A stretch of DNA of 34,284 nucleotides from an uncultured Oscillospiraceae bacterium (GCA_910585155.1 CAJUEC010000025.1:1-34284), one strand, 5' to 3'; shown: positions 16,311 to 25,769, numbered from the stretch's first letter. Notes: generated by a model not told the origin, from the letters alone. Numbers and translations are program-made.

Positions 16311-16339
16311 ATTATATCCCGTCCGGCCCCCTGCGTCAA
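16311..16339 (-). promoter_or_regulatory. Sigma-A promoter of the hydrogenase gene
   Basis: Minus strand: TTGACG (16334-16339), 17 bases, TATAAT (16311-16316). Predicted start near 16304 gives a leader of about 55 bases that is very AT-rich. The DNA from 16340 to 16496 is GC-rich and I see nothing specific in it. Confidence 0.85.
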
Positions 16340-16496
16340 GAATAAAGCGGCAGATTTCCGGCGAAAGTTTTTGGCGGAACTGGCAGCCGGGGGCCGGACC
16401 GGCAGGGGAGGGCCGGCGGGGTTGAGCGCCTTGCCCAAATTCCCCGCCCCGCTTTTAGCCAGAACGCCCAATAGGGGGAGCGGGGGGCGGTTTTCC

Positions 16497-16526
16497 TTGA
16501 CAATGGCGGAGAGAATGTGCTATTTT
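16497..16526 (+). promoter_or_regulatory. Promoter of the ABC-ATPase transcript
   Basis: TTGACA (16497-16502), 18 bases, TATTTT (16521-16526). Predicted start near 16534, leaving a long leader of about 290 bases before ATG 16824. Confidence 0.65.
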
Positions 16527-16533
16527 ATCATAA

Positions 16534-16823
16534 TAAGGAAGGAGGTCTGCCCCGAGGCTTGACGGGGAGGCGCGGGCCTCCGATGAGCGCACCGATGGCA
16601 CTGGCGGCACGGCCGCCTTTCCATACCAGCGCCCCTGGGCGCATAATTTGACGGGCTGCGGACTACTCCATTCAAAATAGTCCGCGGCGCCGAAAAAAGG
16701 AGGAAAAAATACCGCTTCGACTTGCGGTGCGGCAGTGTGGAGACCTGTCGTAAGGCTGTCGGGACCTGTGCGCCCGCCAGCGAGGTGGAGATGGCGGAGG
16801 CCGCTCCATCAAAGTCGGGTACT
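16534..16823 (+). promoter_or_regulatory. Long structured 5' leader of the ABC-ATPase gene
   Basis: Hairpins by eye: GCGCCC/GGGCGC (16629-16642) and GCGGACTA/TAGTCCGC (16658-16685). A strong AAGGAGG lies at 16697-16703 but no ATG, GTG or TTG follows at usable distance. Instead TACC (16710-16713) and CGACTT (16718-16723) are exactly complementary to AAGTCG (16812-16817) and GGTA (16818-16821). This closes a domain of about 112 bases and would put the Shine-Dalgarno six bases before the helix and ATG 16824 two bases after it. A possible short frame, TTG 16560 to TGA 16652, sits in the first half after GGAAGGAGG. I recognise no known riboswitch class. Confidence 0.45.
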
Positions 16824-18011
<1,188 letters not shown>

Positions 18012-18030
18012 TCCCCCACCGTGCGCAGAA

Positions 18031-18072
18031 GCGGCCCGCAGACCCGGCTTGGGCCTGCGGGCCGCCTTTCCT
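18031..18072 (+). terminator. Intrinsic terminator after the ABC-ATPase gene
   Basis: An 11-bp stem GCGGCCCGCAG/CTGCGGGCCGC (18031-18041 with 18055-18065) is followed by CTTTCCT. The short T run suggests partial read-through into the AraC-type gene, for which I see no separate promoter. Confidence 0.7.
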
Positions 18073-18112
18073 GTGCGGCGGGAGCCCGCAACACCGATGA
18101 GGAGGCGGCCTG

Positions 18113-18865
18113 ATGAATGACATCCTGTTTGTGGGAGAGCATTCCCGGACCTTCGAGGTACAGTGGCACACCCATGAGTGCTGGGAGCTGGTGTACTGCA
18201 CCGGAGGAATCGGGGTGTTCCAGCTGGAAAACGGCACCCAGATCCATTACCGGGCGGGGGAGGTGGTGGCCATCCCCCCCGGAGCGCGCCACGCCAACCG
18301 CAGCCAGGAGGGCTTCACCAACATCCACATGCAGATGGACGATCCCTCCTTTCCCTACCAGACCGCCTTTCAGGTGCCCGACGGCGGGGAGGGGCATCTG
18401 AAGTCGGCCTTCTCCCAGGCGAGGTACTACTACCTGTCGGACAACAAGGGGCAGGACATGGTGCTGTCCGCCCTGGGGGATTTGATCACCAGCTATCTGG
18501 TGGTGTTTCGGGACAGCGCCGAGTTCTCCCAGCCGGTGGAGCAGATCCGCAGCCTCATCATCCGGGACTACGCCAACCCGGATTTCGCCCTGGACGAGGC
18601 CATCCGGGCCCTGCCCTTCCACTACGACTATGTGCGCAAGCGGTTTAAAAAAGAGGTGGGCATGACCCCCCTGGAGTACATGACCAAGCTGCGCATCAAA
18701 AAGGCCAAGGGGATGCTCAGCGGCACCGGCGCCACGGGGTATACCGTGGCCGAGGTGGCCGAGCTGTGCGGCTATGAGAACGCGCTGTACTTCTCCCGGG
18801 TGTTCAAGAAGCACGAGGGGGTGTCCCCCTCCGCCTTTGCCGGCGGCCGCAGGGGGGGAGCGTAG
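18113..18865 (+). CDS. AraC family transcriptional regulator
   Basis: The 250-residue regulator has an N-terminal cupin sensor (VQWHTHECWELVYC, then YRAGEVVAIPPGARH) and a C-terminal pair of helix-turn-helix motifs (LDEAIRALPFHYDYVRKRF, then VAEVAELCGYENALYFSRVFKK) ending in the PSAF signature. This is typical of sugar-responsive AraC activators. GAGGAGG is seven bases before ATG 18113. It lies just after the ABC-ATPase gene on the same strand and convergent with malQ, which suggests control of carbohydrate uptake; no operator can be assigned. Confidence 0.93.
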   Translation: MNDILFVGEHSRTFEVQWHTHECWELVYCTGGIGVFQLENGTQIHYRAGEVVAIPPGARHANRSQEGFTNIHMQMDDPSFPYQTAFQVPDGGEGHLKSAFSQARYYYLSDNKGQDMVLSALGDLITSYLVVFRDSAEFSQPVEQIRSLIIRDYANPDFALDEAIRALPFHYDYVRKRFKKEVGMTPLEYMTKLRIKKAKGMLSGTGATGYTVAEVAELCGYENALYFSRVFKKHEGVSPSAFAGGRRGGA

Positions 18866-18909
18866 CGCGGACGGCCCCGCGGCGGGAGCGCGCAGGGCCT
18901 TTTTCACAG

Positions 18910-18945
18910 AAAAGCACGGCACCCTGGGGGATGCCGTGCTTTTTT
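18910..18945. terminator. Bidirectional terminator between araC-type gene and malQ
   Basis: A 12-bp stem (18910-18921 with 18932-18943) with AAAA at the left and TTTTTT at the right flanks a ten-base loop; the genes on either side converge. Confidence 0.92.
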
Positions 18946-18947
18946 CG

Positions 18948-20465
18948 CTAGTTTGCCGCCTTGGGGGCGGTTTGTCTCGCCGGCTTTTTGGGCAGACGCT
19001 GGTAGACCCTGGCCTCCCTGCGCAGGCGCCGGGCCAGCTCGGGGGTGAAGACGCCGGGCAGCGCCCGCCACTTCCAGTTGTCCCCCAGGGTGGAGGGGAT
19101 GTTCATCCGGGCCTGGCTGCCCAGGCCCAGCAGGTCCTGGGCCTGCATCACCGCCAAGTCGGCGGGGGAGGCCCAGGCCGCCCGCATCATCCCCCAGTGG
19201 TAGCCCTCCCGGCTGTTCAGCCGGAGGTAGGCCTTGGCGAAGGACACGTCCTTTTTGGGGGCGGAGGCCATCCAGCCCTGGATGGTGTCGTTGTCGTGGG
19301 TGCCGGTGTAGGCCACGCAGTGGGGGGGATAGCGGTGGGGCAGGTAGTCACTGCCGGCGTCCCGGCTGTCGAAGGCGAACTCCAGCACCTTCATGCCGGG
19401 GTAGCCCGTGTCCTGGAGCAGCTGCCGCACCGAGTCGGTGAGGAAGCCCAGGTCCTCGGCGATGATGTCCCGCGGGCCCAGCGCGGCCTCCACCGCCTGG
19501 AAGAACTCCAGCCCCGGGCCGGGCCGCCAGCGGCCGTTCCGGGCGGTGTCGTCCCCGTAGGGAATGGCGTAATAGGCGTCGAAGCCCCGGAAGTGGTCAA
19601 TGCGCAGCATGTCGTAGATGGTGAACTGAAAGGCAATGCGGTCAATCCACCAGCGGTAGCCGTCCTGCTTCATCCGATCCCAGCGGAACAGGGGGTTGCC
19701 CCACAGCTGGCCGTCGGCGGAGAAGCCGTCGGGGGGGCAGCCGGCCACCTCGGTGGGGAGGCCCTCCTTGTCCAGCTGGAACTGGTCCGGGTTGGCCCAC
19801 ACGTCGGCGCTGTCCCCGGAGACATAGATGGGCAGGTCGCCGATGATGGACACGCCCTGATTGTTGGCGTAGGCCTTGAGGGTCCGCCACTGCCGGAAGA
19901 AGAGGAACTGCACCGCCTTCCAGAAGTCAATCTGCCCGGCCAGCTCCCTGCGGGCGGCGGCCAGGGCCTTGGGGCGGCGCAGCCGGATGTCCGGCTGCCA
20001 GGTGAACCAGGCGGCGCCGGCCTGCCGGTCCTTCAGGGCCATGAACAGGGCGTAGTCGTCCAGCCAGGCGGAGTCCCGGCAGAAGGCCCCGTATTCCGCG
20101 GGGGGGTCGGCCAGCAGCCGGGCCGCGGCCCGGCGCAGCACCGGGTAGCGGGTCTCATACATCAGGCCGTAGTCCACCGACTGGGGGTTGTCCCCCCAGT
20201 TCAGCCCCTCGTACTCCTCCCGCTCCAGCAGCCCCTCCGCCGCCAGGTCGTCCAGGTCGATGAAATAGGGGTTGCCGGCGTAGGAGGAGAAGGACTGGTA
20301 GGGGGAGTCGCCGTAGCTGGTGGGGCAGATGGGCAGGATCTGCCAATAGGTCTGCCCGCCGGCGGCCAGGAAGTCGGCAAACGCCCGGGCGGAGGCGCCC
20401 AGTGAGCCGATGCCGTAGGGGGAGGGCAGAGAGGAGATGGGCATCAGAATTCCCGCTGTTCTCAC
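18948..20465 (-). CDS. malQ: 4-alpha-glucanotransferase (amylomaltase)
   Basis: The 505-residue GH77 enzyme transfers glucan chains between malto-oligosaccharides. GH77 signatures are clear: GILMPISSLPSPYGIGSLG at the start, WQILPICPTSYGDSPYQS, DLPIYVSGDSADVWANP, the nucleophile Asp in RIDHFRGF, the acid/base Glu in IIAEDLG, and the stabiliser Asp in YTGTHDNDT. Length is typical. Start GTG 20465 has AAGGGG eight bases upstream. It lies 47 bases after the lacI-type gene and shares its promoter at 21542-21570, so the regulator likely controls maltodextrin use. No glycogen phosphorylase is in the window. Confidence 0.97.
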   Translation of the reverse strand: MRTAGILMPISSLPSPYGIGSLGASARAFADFLAAGGQTYWQILPICPTSYGDSPYQSFSSYAGNPYFIDLDDLAAEGLLEREEYEGLNWGDNPQSVDYGLMYETRYPVLRRAAARLLADPPAEYGAFCRDSAWLDDYALFMALKDRQAGAAWFTWQPDIRLRRPKALAAARRELAGQIDFWKAVQFLFFRQWRTLKAYANNQGVSIIGDLPIYVSGDSADVWANPDQFQLDKEGLPTEVAGCPPDGFSADGQLWGNPLFRWDRMKQDGYRWWIDRIAFQFTIYDMLRIDHFRGFDAYYAIPYGDDTARNGRWRPGPGLEFFQAVEAALGPRDIIAEDLGFLTDSVRQLLQDTGYPGMKVLEFAFDSRDAGSDYLPHRYPPHCVAYTGTHDNDTIQGWMASAPKKDVSFAKAYLRLNSREGYHWGMMRAAWASPADLAVMQAQDLLGLGSQARMNIPSTLGDNWKWRALPGVFTPELARRLRREARVYQRLPKKPARQTAPKAAN

Positions 20466-20512
20466 GTTGGAATCCCCTTTCTCAATAGATTTTCGGCGGC
20501 GGGAGCGGGGGT

Positions 20513-21517
20513 TCAGCCCAGGCGCGCCACGCTCTCGCCGGGGATGAGCTGGAAGGGCACCACGTCGTGGACGGGGGGACGCCGCTGCTGAAGGCTGCCC
20601 AGCAGCAGCTCCACCCCCCGCTCCGCCAGACGCTGGGTGTTCTGGCGCACAGTGGTGAGCCGGGGAACGGAGAACCGGCCCAGGGGGATGCCGTCGTACC
20701 CCACCACGGAGATGTCCTCCGGCACCCGGCGGCCCAGGTCCCGGATGGCGCGGATGGCGGCGATGGCCATCAAATCGCTGACGCAGAACAGGGCGGTGAG
20801 CTCCGGGCAGCGGGCCAGCAGGCGCCTGGTGGAGTCATAGGCATCCGGCATGGAGTAGCGGCTGGGCTCGCACCGCCGGGGGTCGAAGGGCAGGCCCAGC
20901 TGGTCCAGCGCCCGCTGGAAGCCCAGGACCCGGCGGTAGCTGATCTGGGTGCAGGACCGGTTGCCCCCCAGCAGGCCGATGTGCCGGTGGCCCCGGTCGG
21001 CCAGGTAGCGGACCACCTGACAGGCGGCCTCCTCGTCGTCGGTGGTGAGGGAGGACAGGTTGGGGAAGGGCAGGCCCTGGGCGGAGCTGGTGAGCAGCAC
21101 GCAGGGCACGGAGATGTGCTGGAACTCCGCCTGAAAAAACTCCAGGTCCCCGCCCAGGAACAGCACGCCCAGGGGCTTGCGCTCCCGGCACAGCTGGAGG
21201 GCGCAGGCCACCTCGTTGGCGTCCTCGTCCAGGTAGTAGACGGCGGCGTCCCGCCCCGCGTCCTCCAGGAGCTGCTGGCAGCGCTCCACCAGGTCGGCAA
21301 ACAGCATGTTCATGGTGCCCTTGACGATGAGGGCGATGGAGGCGCCGGTCTGCTGCTTGAGGTGCTTGGCGTTGTTGTTGGGCTGAAAGCCCTGCTCCGC
21401 CACCACCGCCAGCACCCTGCGGCGGGTGTCCTCGCTGACGTCGGGGTGGTGGTTCAGCACCCGGGATACTGTGGCCACGCCCACGCCGGACAGCCGCGCG
21501 ATATCCTTGATGGTCAT
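20513..21517 (-). CDS. LacI family transcriptional regulator
   Basis: The 334-residue repressor starts MTIKDIARLSGVGVATVSRVLN, the classic LacI helix-turn-helix, followed by a hinge helix and a periplasmic-binding-protein-like sensor (NNAKHLKQQTGASIALIVK, then FCVSDLMAIAAIRAIRDLG and ISVVGYDGIPLG). The ligand is probably a sugar, given that malQ is next in the operon. ATG 21517 is preferred: GGGAGG lies six bases upstream and conservation begins there; an upstream TTG at 21535 is in frame but lacks support. A promoter lies at 21542-21570. It may be a MalR-type regulator of malQ and possibly of other glycan genes. Confidence 0.93.
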   Translation of the reverse strand: MTIKDIARLSGVGVATVSRVLNHHPDVSEDTRRRVLAVVAEQGFQPNNNAKHLKQQTGASIALIVKGTMNMLFADLVERCQQLLEDAGRDAAVYYLDEDANEVACALQLCRERKPLGVLFLGGDLEFFQAEFQHISVPCVLLTSSAQGLPFPNLSSLTTDDEEAACQVVRYLADRGHRHIGLLGGNRSCTQISYRRVLGFQRALDQLGLPFDPRRCEPSRYSMPDAYDSTRRLLARCPELTALFCVSDLMAIAAIRAIRDLGRRVPEDISVVGYDGIPLGRFSVPRLTTVRQNTQRLAERGVELLLGSLQQRRPPVHDVVPFQLIPGESVARLG

Positions 21518-21541
21518 GGCATCCCTCCCGTTCAACCGACT

Positions 21542-21570
21542 ATTTTACCCGATTTTCCTGGGCGGCGCAA
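21542..21570 (-). promoter_or_regulatory. Promoter of the lacI-malQ transcript
   Basis: Minus strand: TTGCGC (21565-21570), 17 bases, TAAAAT (21542-21547). The -35 is weak. It is divergent from the hypB promoter 58 bases away. Confidence 0.6.
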
Positions 21571-21627
21571 CCCCTTGCCGTAAAATTTCGGGTTTGCCCG
21601 GGGGAAAAGCGGTCCGTGCCCAGGTGG

Positions 21628-21656
21628 TTGACGAAAGGGAAAGAAAATGATAAAAT
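21628..21656 (+). promoter_or_regulatory. Sigma-A promoter of the hypB operon
   Basis: TTGACG (21628-21633), 17 bases, TAAAAT (21651-21656); predicted start near 21663, about 36 bases before the hypB start. Confidence 0.8.
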
Positions 21657-21698
21657 TATGACAATATCTGGTTGAACCAGAGAGAGGAGCGGATGTTG

Positions 21699-22367
21699 AT
21701 GGACCAGGTGCGGATTATTCAGGTGAAGCAGAGCGTCTTTGCCGACAACGACAGGCGGGCGGCCCAGCTGCGCGCCGAGCTGAAGGAGCGGGGTATTTTC
21801 CTGCTCAATCTCATGAGCTCCCCCGGTGCGGGGAAGACCACCACCCTGAAGCGGACGGCGGAGCTGCTGCGGGACGAGTTCAAAATCGGCGTGATGGAGG
21901 CGGACATTGACTCGGATGTGGACGCCCGGGCCATGGCGGCGGCGGGGGTGAAGTCCATCCAGCTCCACACCGGGGGCATGTGCCACCTGGACGCGGACAT
22001 GACCCGGCAGGGGCTGGACGAGCTCATCGACAACGACGTGGAGCTGGCCATCCTGGAGAACGTGGGCAACCTGGTGTGCCCGGCTGAGTTCGACACCGGG
22101 GCGGTAAAGAACGCCGCCATCCTGTCGGTGCCCGAGGGGGACGACAAGCCGCTGAAGTACCCCCTGATGTTCCAGGTGTGCGACGTGGTGCTCATCAACA
22201 AGATCGACGTGGCCTCCTACTTTGACTTTGACCTGGAGAAGTGCCGGGAGCACATCAAAATGCGCAACCCCAGCGCCGCGGTCATCCCCATCTGCGCCAA
22301 GACCGGCGAGGGGGTGGAGGCGTGGGCCGCCTGGCTGCGGGAGCAGGTCCGGGCCTGGAGGGCATGA
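21699..22367 (+). CDS. hypB: Hydrogenase nickel incorporation GTPase HypB
   Basis: The 222-residue SIMIBI GTPase supplies nickel to [NiFe] hydrogenase precursors with HypA. Visible are the P-loop SPGAGKTT (41-48), the metal-site segment GGMCHLDADM near 90-99, LENVGNLVCPAEFD, and the NKID specificity motif near 165. The His-rich N-terminal nickel-storage stretch of some HypB proteins is absent. Start: AGAGAGGAG precedes three candidate codons; ATG 21699 has the best spacing (nine bases), ATG 21693 is the alternative. HypA lies in the same orientation after one large gene, so all three probably form a single transcript now interrupted by a MITE-like element. No [NiFe] hydrogenase or HypC/D/E/F is in the window. 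Confidence 0.95.
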   Translation: MDQVRIIQVKQSVFADNDRRAAQLRAELKERGIFLLNLMSSPGAGKTTTLKRTAELLRDEFKIGVMEADIDSDVDARAMAAAGVKSIQLHTGGMCHLDADMTRQGLDELIDNDVELAILENVGNLVCPAEFDTGAVKNAAILSVPEGDDKPLKYPLMFQVCDVVLINKIDVASYFDFDLEKCREHIKMRNPSAAVIPICAKTGEGVEAWAAWLREQVRAWRA

Positions 22368-22378
22368 GCCGCGTCTGA

Positions 22379-22539
22379 GAGCCTGTTTAAAATCTATCAA
22401 AACGCCATCCCGGCACATCTTTTTCCGCTGGGCCGCGTTGACTTGACTTGAAATACACAAAGTATTCCTGCGTCAAATCGCCTTGCCCAGCGAAAAAATC
22501 CGCGCCTGTCTGGCATTCCGCCAGATTTTAAACAGGCTC
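22379..22539. mobile_element. MITE-like element, 161 bp, with perfect 17-bp terminal inverted repeats
   Basis: The ends GAGCCTGTTTAAAATCT (22379-22395) and its exact complement (22523-22539) are flanked on both sides by TGA, which could be a 3-bp target duplication. Internal arms also pair, for example TTTTTCCGCTGGGC near 22420 with GCCCAGCGAAAAA near 22484, so the whole element can fold into one long imperfect hairpin. It encodes no protein and is AT-richer than its surroundings. It sits between hypB and the flavoprotein gene, leaving that gene's Shine-Dalgarno intact. Confidence 0.75.
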
Positions 22540-22557
22540 TGAGAAAGGAGAGACGAC

Positions 22558-25353
22558 ATGAGCGAGACCAAATTCCCCCTGGATGAGAGCAAGCTGTCCT
22601 TTGAGATCCCCAAGACGGACCGGCCCCGGGAGAAAATTGTCAAGCTGGCCAGGATGATCACCGACCGGGTGCCCGCCAAGCTCCACGGCGTCACCGGGGA
22701 GGACCCGGAGTACTGGGGGCTGGCGGGGCTGGTCACCGACGAGATGGCCGACGTGGCCTTGAAGATGAAGGTGCGCAGGCCCAAGACCTTTGAGCAGATC
22801 CAAAAGCTCACCGGCATGGAGCCGGACAAGCTGCAAAAGCTGCTGGACGAGATGAGCCTCATCGGCCTCATCGAGTACCACTGGGAGAACCTGGACGGCA
22901 AGAACCCCAACCACGAGAAGCGGTACGTCCTGCCCATGTTCGTGCCGGGCAGCGGGGAGTTCTTCAACATGCGCCGGTCCCAGATCGACCAGCACCCGGA
23001 GGTGGCCGCCTTCTTCGAGCGCATGACCTTCCTGCCCCTGGAGAAGATCACCCCCATGGTGCCCCCCGGCGGGGCGGGCATCGGCATGCACGTCATCCCG
23101 GTGGAGCAGGCCATCGGCATGGACAGCCAATCCATCTCCATCGAGCGCATCTCCCACTGGCTGGACAAGTATGAGGGCAAGTACGCCGCGTCCCCCTGCT
23201 CCTGCCGGATGAGCCGGGCCAAGCTGGGGGAGGGCTGCGGCGACGACGCCGGCGACTGGTGCATCGCCGTGGGCGATATGGCGGACTACGTGGTGGAGAC
23301 CGACAAAGGGGGCCGCTACATCACCAAGGAGGAGGCCCTGGCCATCTTCCAAAAGGCGGAGGCCAACGGCTACGTCCACCAGATCACCAACATCGACGGC
23401 GAGGAGAAGATTTTCGCCATCTGCAACTGCAATGTGAGCGTGTGCAACGCCCTGCGCACCTCCCAGCTGTTCAACACCCCCAACATGAGCCGGTCGGCCT
23501 ACGTGGCTGAGGTGGACCGGGACAAGTGCGTGGCCTGCGGGGGCTGCGTGGAGGTGTGTCCGGCGGGAGCTGCCAGGCTGGGCCAGAAGCTGTGCGCCAA
23601 GGACGGCGCCCCCATCCAGTACCCCCGGCAGGAGCTGCCCGACGAGGTGAAATGGGGCCCGGAGAAGTGGTCGGTGGACTACCGGGACAAGAACCGCATC
23701 AACACCCACGAGACGGGCACCGCCCCCTGCAAGACAGCCTGCCCCGCCCACATCGCGGTGCAGGGCTACCTCAAGCTGGCCGCCCAGGGGAGGTACACCG
23801 AGGCCCTGGAGCTCATCAAAAAGGAGAACCCCTTCCCCGCAGTGTGCGGCCGGGTGTGCAACCGCCGGTGCGAGGACGCCTGCACCCGGGGGACCATCGA
23901 CCAGGCGGTGGCCATCGACGAGGTGAAAAAGTTCATCGCCCAGCAGGATTTGAAGGCGGAGCACCGCTTTGTGCCGGAAAAGGTGATACCCAAGGTGGAG
24001 GGGACCTTCTTCCAGAAGATCGCCGTCATCGGCGGCGGTCCGGCGGGCCTGTCCTGCGCGTTCTACCTGGCCCTCAAGGGCTACGAGCCCACCGTGTTCG
24101 AGAAAAACCCGGAGCTGGGCGGCATGCTGCGCTACGGCATCCCCTCCTTCAAGCTGGAGAAGGACGTACTGGACGCGGAGATCGACGTGATCCGGGCCCT
24201 GGGGGTGGACTTCCGCTGCGGCGTGGAAGTTGGAAAGGATCTGACCCTGGACGACCTGCGGGCCCAGGGCTATCAGGCGTTTTACATCGCCATCGGCTGC
24301 CAGCGGGGCCGCCTGCCCGGCATACCCGGCGAGTCCGCCCCCGGCGTGTACTCCGCCGTGGACTTCCTGCGGGCGGCGGCGGAAGGCAAGGGCCTGCAGG
24401 TCCCCGGAGAGACGGTGGTGGTGGGCGGCGGCAATGTGGCCATCGACGCCGCCCGGACCGCCTGCCGCTGCGGCGCGGACAGCGTACAGATGTACTGCCT
24501 GGAGCCGAGGGACAAGCTGCCCGCCTCCCTGGAGGAGATCGCCGAGGCGGAGGAGGAGGGGATCGCCATCCAGTGCGGCTGGGGCCCCAAGGAGATTCTC
24601 ACCGAAAACGGCGCGGTGTCAGGCGTGGTGTTCATGCGCTGCACCAGCGTCTGGGATGATCAGGGCCGCTTCGCCCCCCAGTACGACGAGGGGGACACCA
24701 TCACCGTCCCCTGCGGCCACGTGGTGCTGTCCATCGGCCAGAGCGTGGAGTGGGGCCAGCTGCTGGCGGGCAGCGGCGTGGAGCTGGCCCGGGGCGGCTG
24801 GGCCAAGGCGGACGCCAAGACCTACCAGACCGCCCAGCCCGACGTGTTCGTGGGGGGCGACGTGTTCACCGGCCCCAAGTTCGCCATTGACGCCATCGCC
24901 GCGGGCAAGGAGGCCGCCGTCTCCCTCCACCGCTTTGTGCAGCCGGACACCAGCATGACCATCGGCCGGGATCCCCGGTACTTTGTGGAGCTGGACAAGG
25001 ACAACGTCAAGGTGGAGCAGTACGACACCGCCGCCCGGCAGATTCCCGGCATGGACGACAGCTTTGACTGGAAGCGCTCCTTCCGGGAGGCCAAGCGCAC
25101 CTTCACCGAGGAGCAGGTCAGGGCGGAGACCGCCCGGTGCCTGGGCTGCGGGGCGTCCATCGTGGACCCCAACAAGTGCATTGGCTGTGGCCTGTGCACC
25201 ACCCGGTGCCAGTTCGACGCCATCCACCTTCGCCGGGAGCGCCCGGAGTGCTCCACCATGATCAAGTCGGAGGACAAGATGAAGGCCATCCTGCCCAACC
25301 TGGTGAGGCGGGAGATCAAAATCAGGCGGGCCGCCCGCAAAAACGGGAAGTAA
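22558..25353 (+). CDS. Multidomain Fe-S flavoprotein (GltD-like NAD(P)H oxidoreductase with N-terminal Fe-S module)
   Basis: The 931-residue protein has several redox parts in order. Residues 1-200 have a winged-helix look (DEMADVALKMKVRRPKTFEQI). At 215-335 is a Cys-rich part (CSCRMSRAKLGEGC, then ICNCNVSVCNAL) followed by a 4Fe-4S motif CVACGGCVEVCP. At about 390-460 is the GltD/DPD-type Fe-S domain (PCKTACPAHI, CGRVCNRRCEDAC). At about 485-790 are FAD and NAD(P) folds (GGGPAGLSCAFYLA, GGGNVAIDAARTA, FVGGDVFTGP). A C-terminal 2x4Fe-4S region (CLGCGAS, CIGCGLCTTRC) ends it. It should move electrons between NAD(P)H and low-potential Fe-S partners. GAAAGGAGAG precedes ATG 22558. Lying between hypB and hypA, three bases from hypA, it may serve a nickel enzyme or its maturation; the true partner is unknown. 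Confidence 0.82.
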   Translation: MSETKFPLDESKLSFEIPKTDRPREKIVKLARMITDRVPAKLHGVTGEDPEYWGLAGLVTDEMADVALKMKVRRPKTFEQIQKLTGMEPDKLQKLLDEMSLIGLIEYHWENLDGKNPNHEKRYVLPMFVPGSGEFFNMRRSQIDQHPEVAAFFERMTFLPLEKITPMVPPGGAGIGMHVIPVEQAIGMDSQSISIERISHWLDKYEGKYAASPCSCRMSRAKLGEGCGDDAGDWCIAVGDMADYVVETDKGGRYITKEEALAIFQKAEANGYVHQITNIDGEEKIFAICNCNVSVCNALRTSQLFNTPNMSRSAYVAEVDRDKCVACGGCVEVCPAGAARLGQKLCAKDGAPIQYPRQELPDEVKWGPEKWSVDYRDKNRINTHETGTAPCKTACPAHIAVQGYLKLAAQGRYTEALELIKKENPFPAVCGRVCNRRCEDACTRGTIDQAVAIDEVKKFIAQQDLKAEHRFVPEKVIPKVEGTFFQKIAVIGGGPAGLSCAFYLALKGYEPTVFEKNPELGGMLRYGIPSFKLEKDVLDAEIDVIRALGVDFRCGVEVGKDLTLDDLRAQGYQAFYIAIGCQRGRLPGIPGESAPGVYSAVDFLRAAAEGKGLQVPGETVVVGGGNVAIDAARTACRCGADSVQMYCLEPRDKLPASLEEIAEAEEEGIAIQCGWGPKEILTENGAVSGVVFMRCTSVWDDQGRFAPQYDEGDTITVPCGHVVLSIGQSVEWGQLLAGSGVELARGGWAKADAKTYQTAQPDVFVGGDVFTGPKFAIDAIAAGKEAAVSLHRFVQPDTSMTIGRDPRYFVELDKDNVKVEQYDTAARQIPGMDDSFDWKRSFREAKRTFTEEQVRAETARCLGCGASIVDPNKCIGCGLCTTRCQFDAIHLRRERPECSTMIKSEDKMKAILPNLVRREIKIRRAARKNGK

Positions 25354-25356
25354 GAC

Positions 25357-25701
25357 ATGCACGAACTGGGCATCGTGTTTCACATCATCGGCGGCGTGGA
25401 GCGGGTGGCGGCGGAGAACAACCTGGAGAAGGTGTCCGCCGTGGTGCTGGAGCTGGGGGAGGTGTCCGGCGTGGTGCCGGACTATCTCACCGACTGCTGG
25501 AGATGGGCGGCGGCCAAGACGGAGCTGGTGAGCGGGTCGGAGCTGAGGATCGAAACCCTCCCCGCCGTCACCCACTGCGATGACTGCGGCGGGGACTACC
25601 CCACCGTGGCCCATGGCCGGACCTGCCCCCGCTGTGGCAGCGGAAGCACTTGGCTTTTGACCGGCAGCGAGGTGAACATCAAGGAGATTGAGGCGTACTG
25701 A
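25357..25701 (+). CDS. hypA: Hydrogenase maturation nickel metallochaperone HypA
   Basis: The 114-residue protein hands nickel to [NiFe] hydrogenase together with HypB. The N-terminal nickel site MHE is intact, and the zinc domain has two CxxC pairs (HCDDCGG and TCPRCGS). Length matches the family. It begins three bases after the flavoprotein stop, so it is almost certainly co-transcribed with that gene and hypB. A terminator follows at 25728-25768. Confidence 0.95.
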   Translation: MHELGIVFHIIGGVERVAAENNLEKVSAVVLELGEVSGVVPDYLTDCWRWAAAKTELVSGSELRIETLPAVTHCDDCGGDYPTVAHGRTCPRCGSGSTWLLTGSEVNIKEIEAY

Positions 25702-25727
25702 CGTCCCTCCCCACAATGTGGTCAGAC

Positions 25728-25768
25728 AAAACGACCGCCTGCGGAATGCTCCGCAGGCGGCCGTTTTT
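25728..25768. terminator. Bidirectional terminator between hypA and tldE
   Basis: An 11-bp stem (25735-25745 with 25750-25760) with AAAA on the left and TTTTT on the right lies between convergent genes. Confidence 0.9.
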
Positions 25769-25769
25769 G

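Noticed and set aside
16560..16652. Short leader peptide (TTG 16560 to TGA 16652) before the ABC ATPase
   Set aside because: A Shine-Dalgarno lies 13 bases upstream, but the codons show no amino-acid bias and the start is weak; mentioned only as part of the leader.
16722..16823. N-terminal extension of the ABC ATPase from TTG 16722
   Set aside because: The residues are Cys/Arg-rich and unlike the family, the TTG is 18 bases from the Shine-Dalgarno, and the segment contains complementary arms better explained as leader structure.
21699..25701. hypA and hypB as maturation genes for the hydrogenase at 14768-16249
   Set aside because: That enzyme is of the [FeFe] type, which needs HydE, HydF and HydG, not the nickel proteins HypA and HypB.
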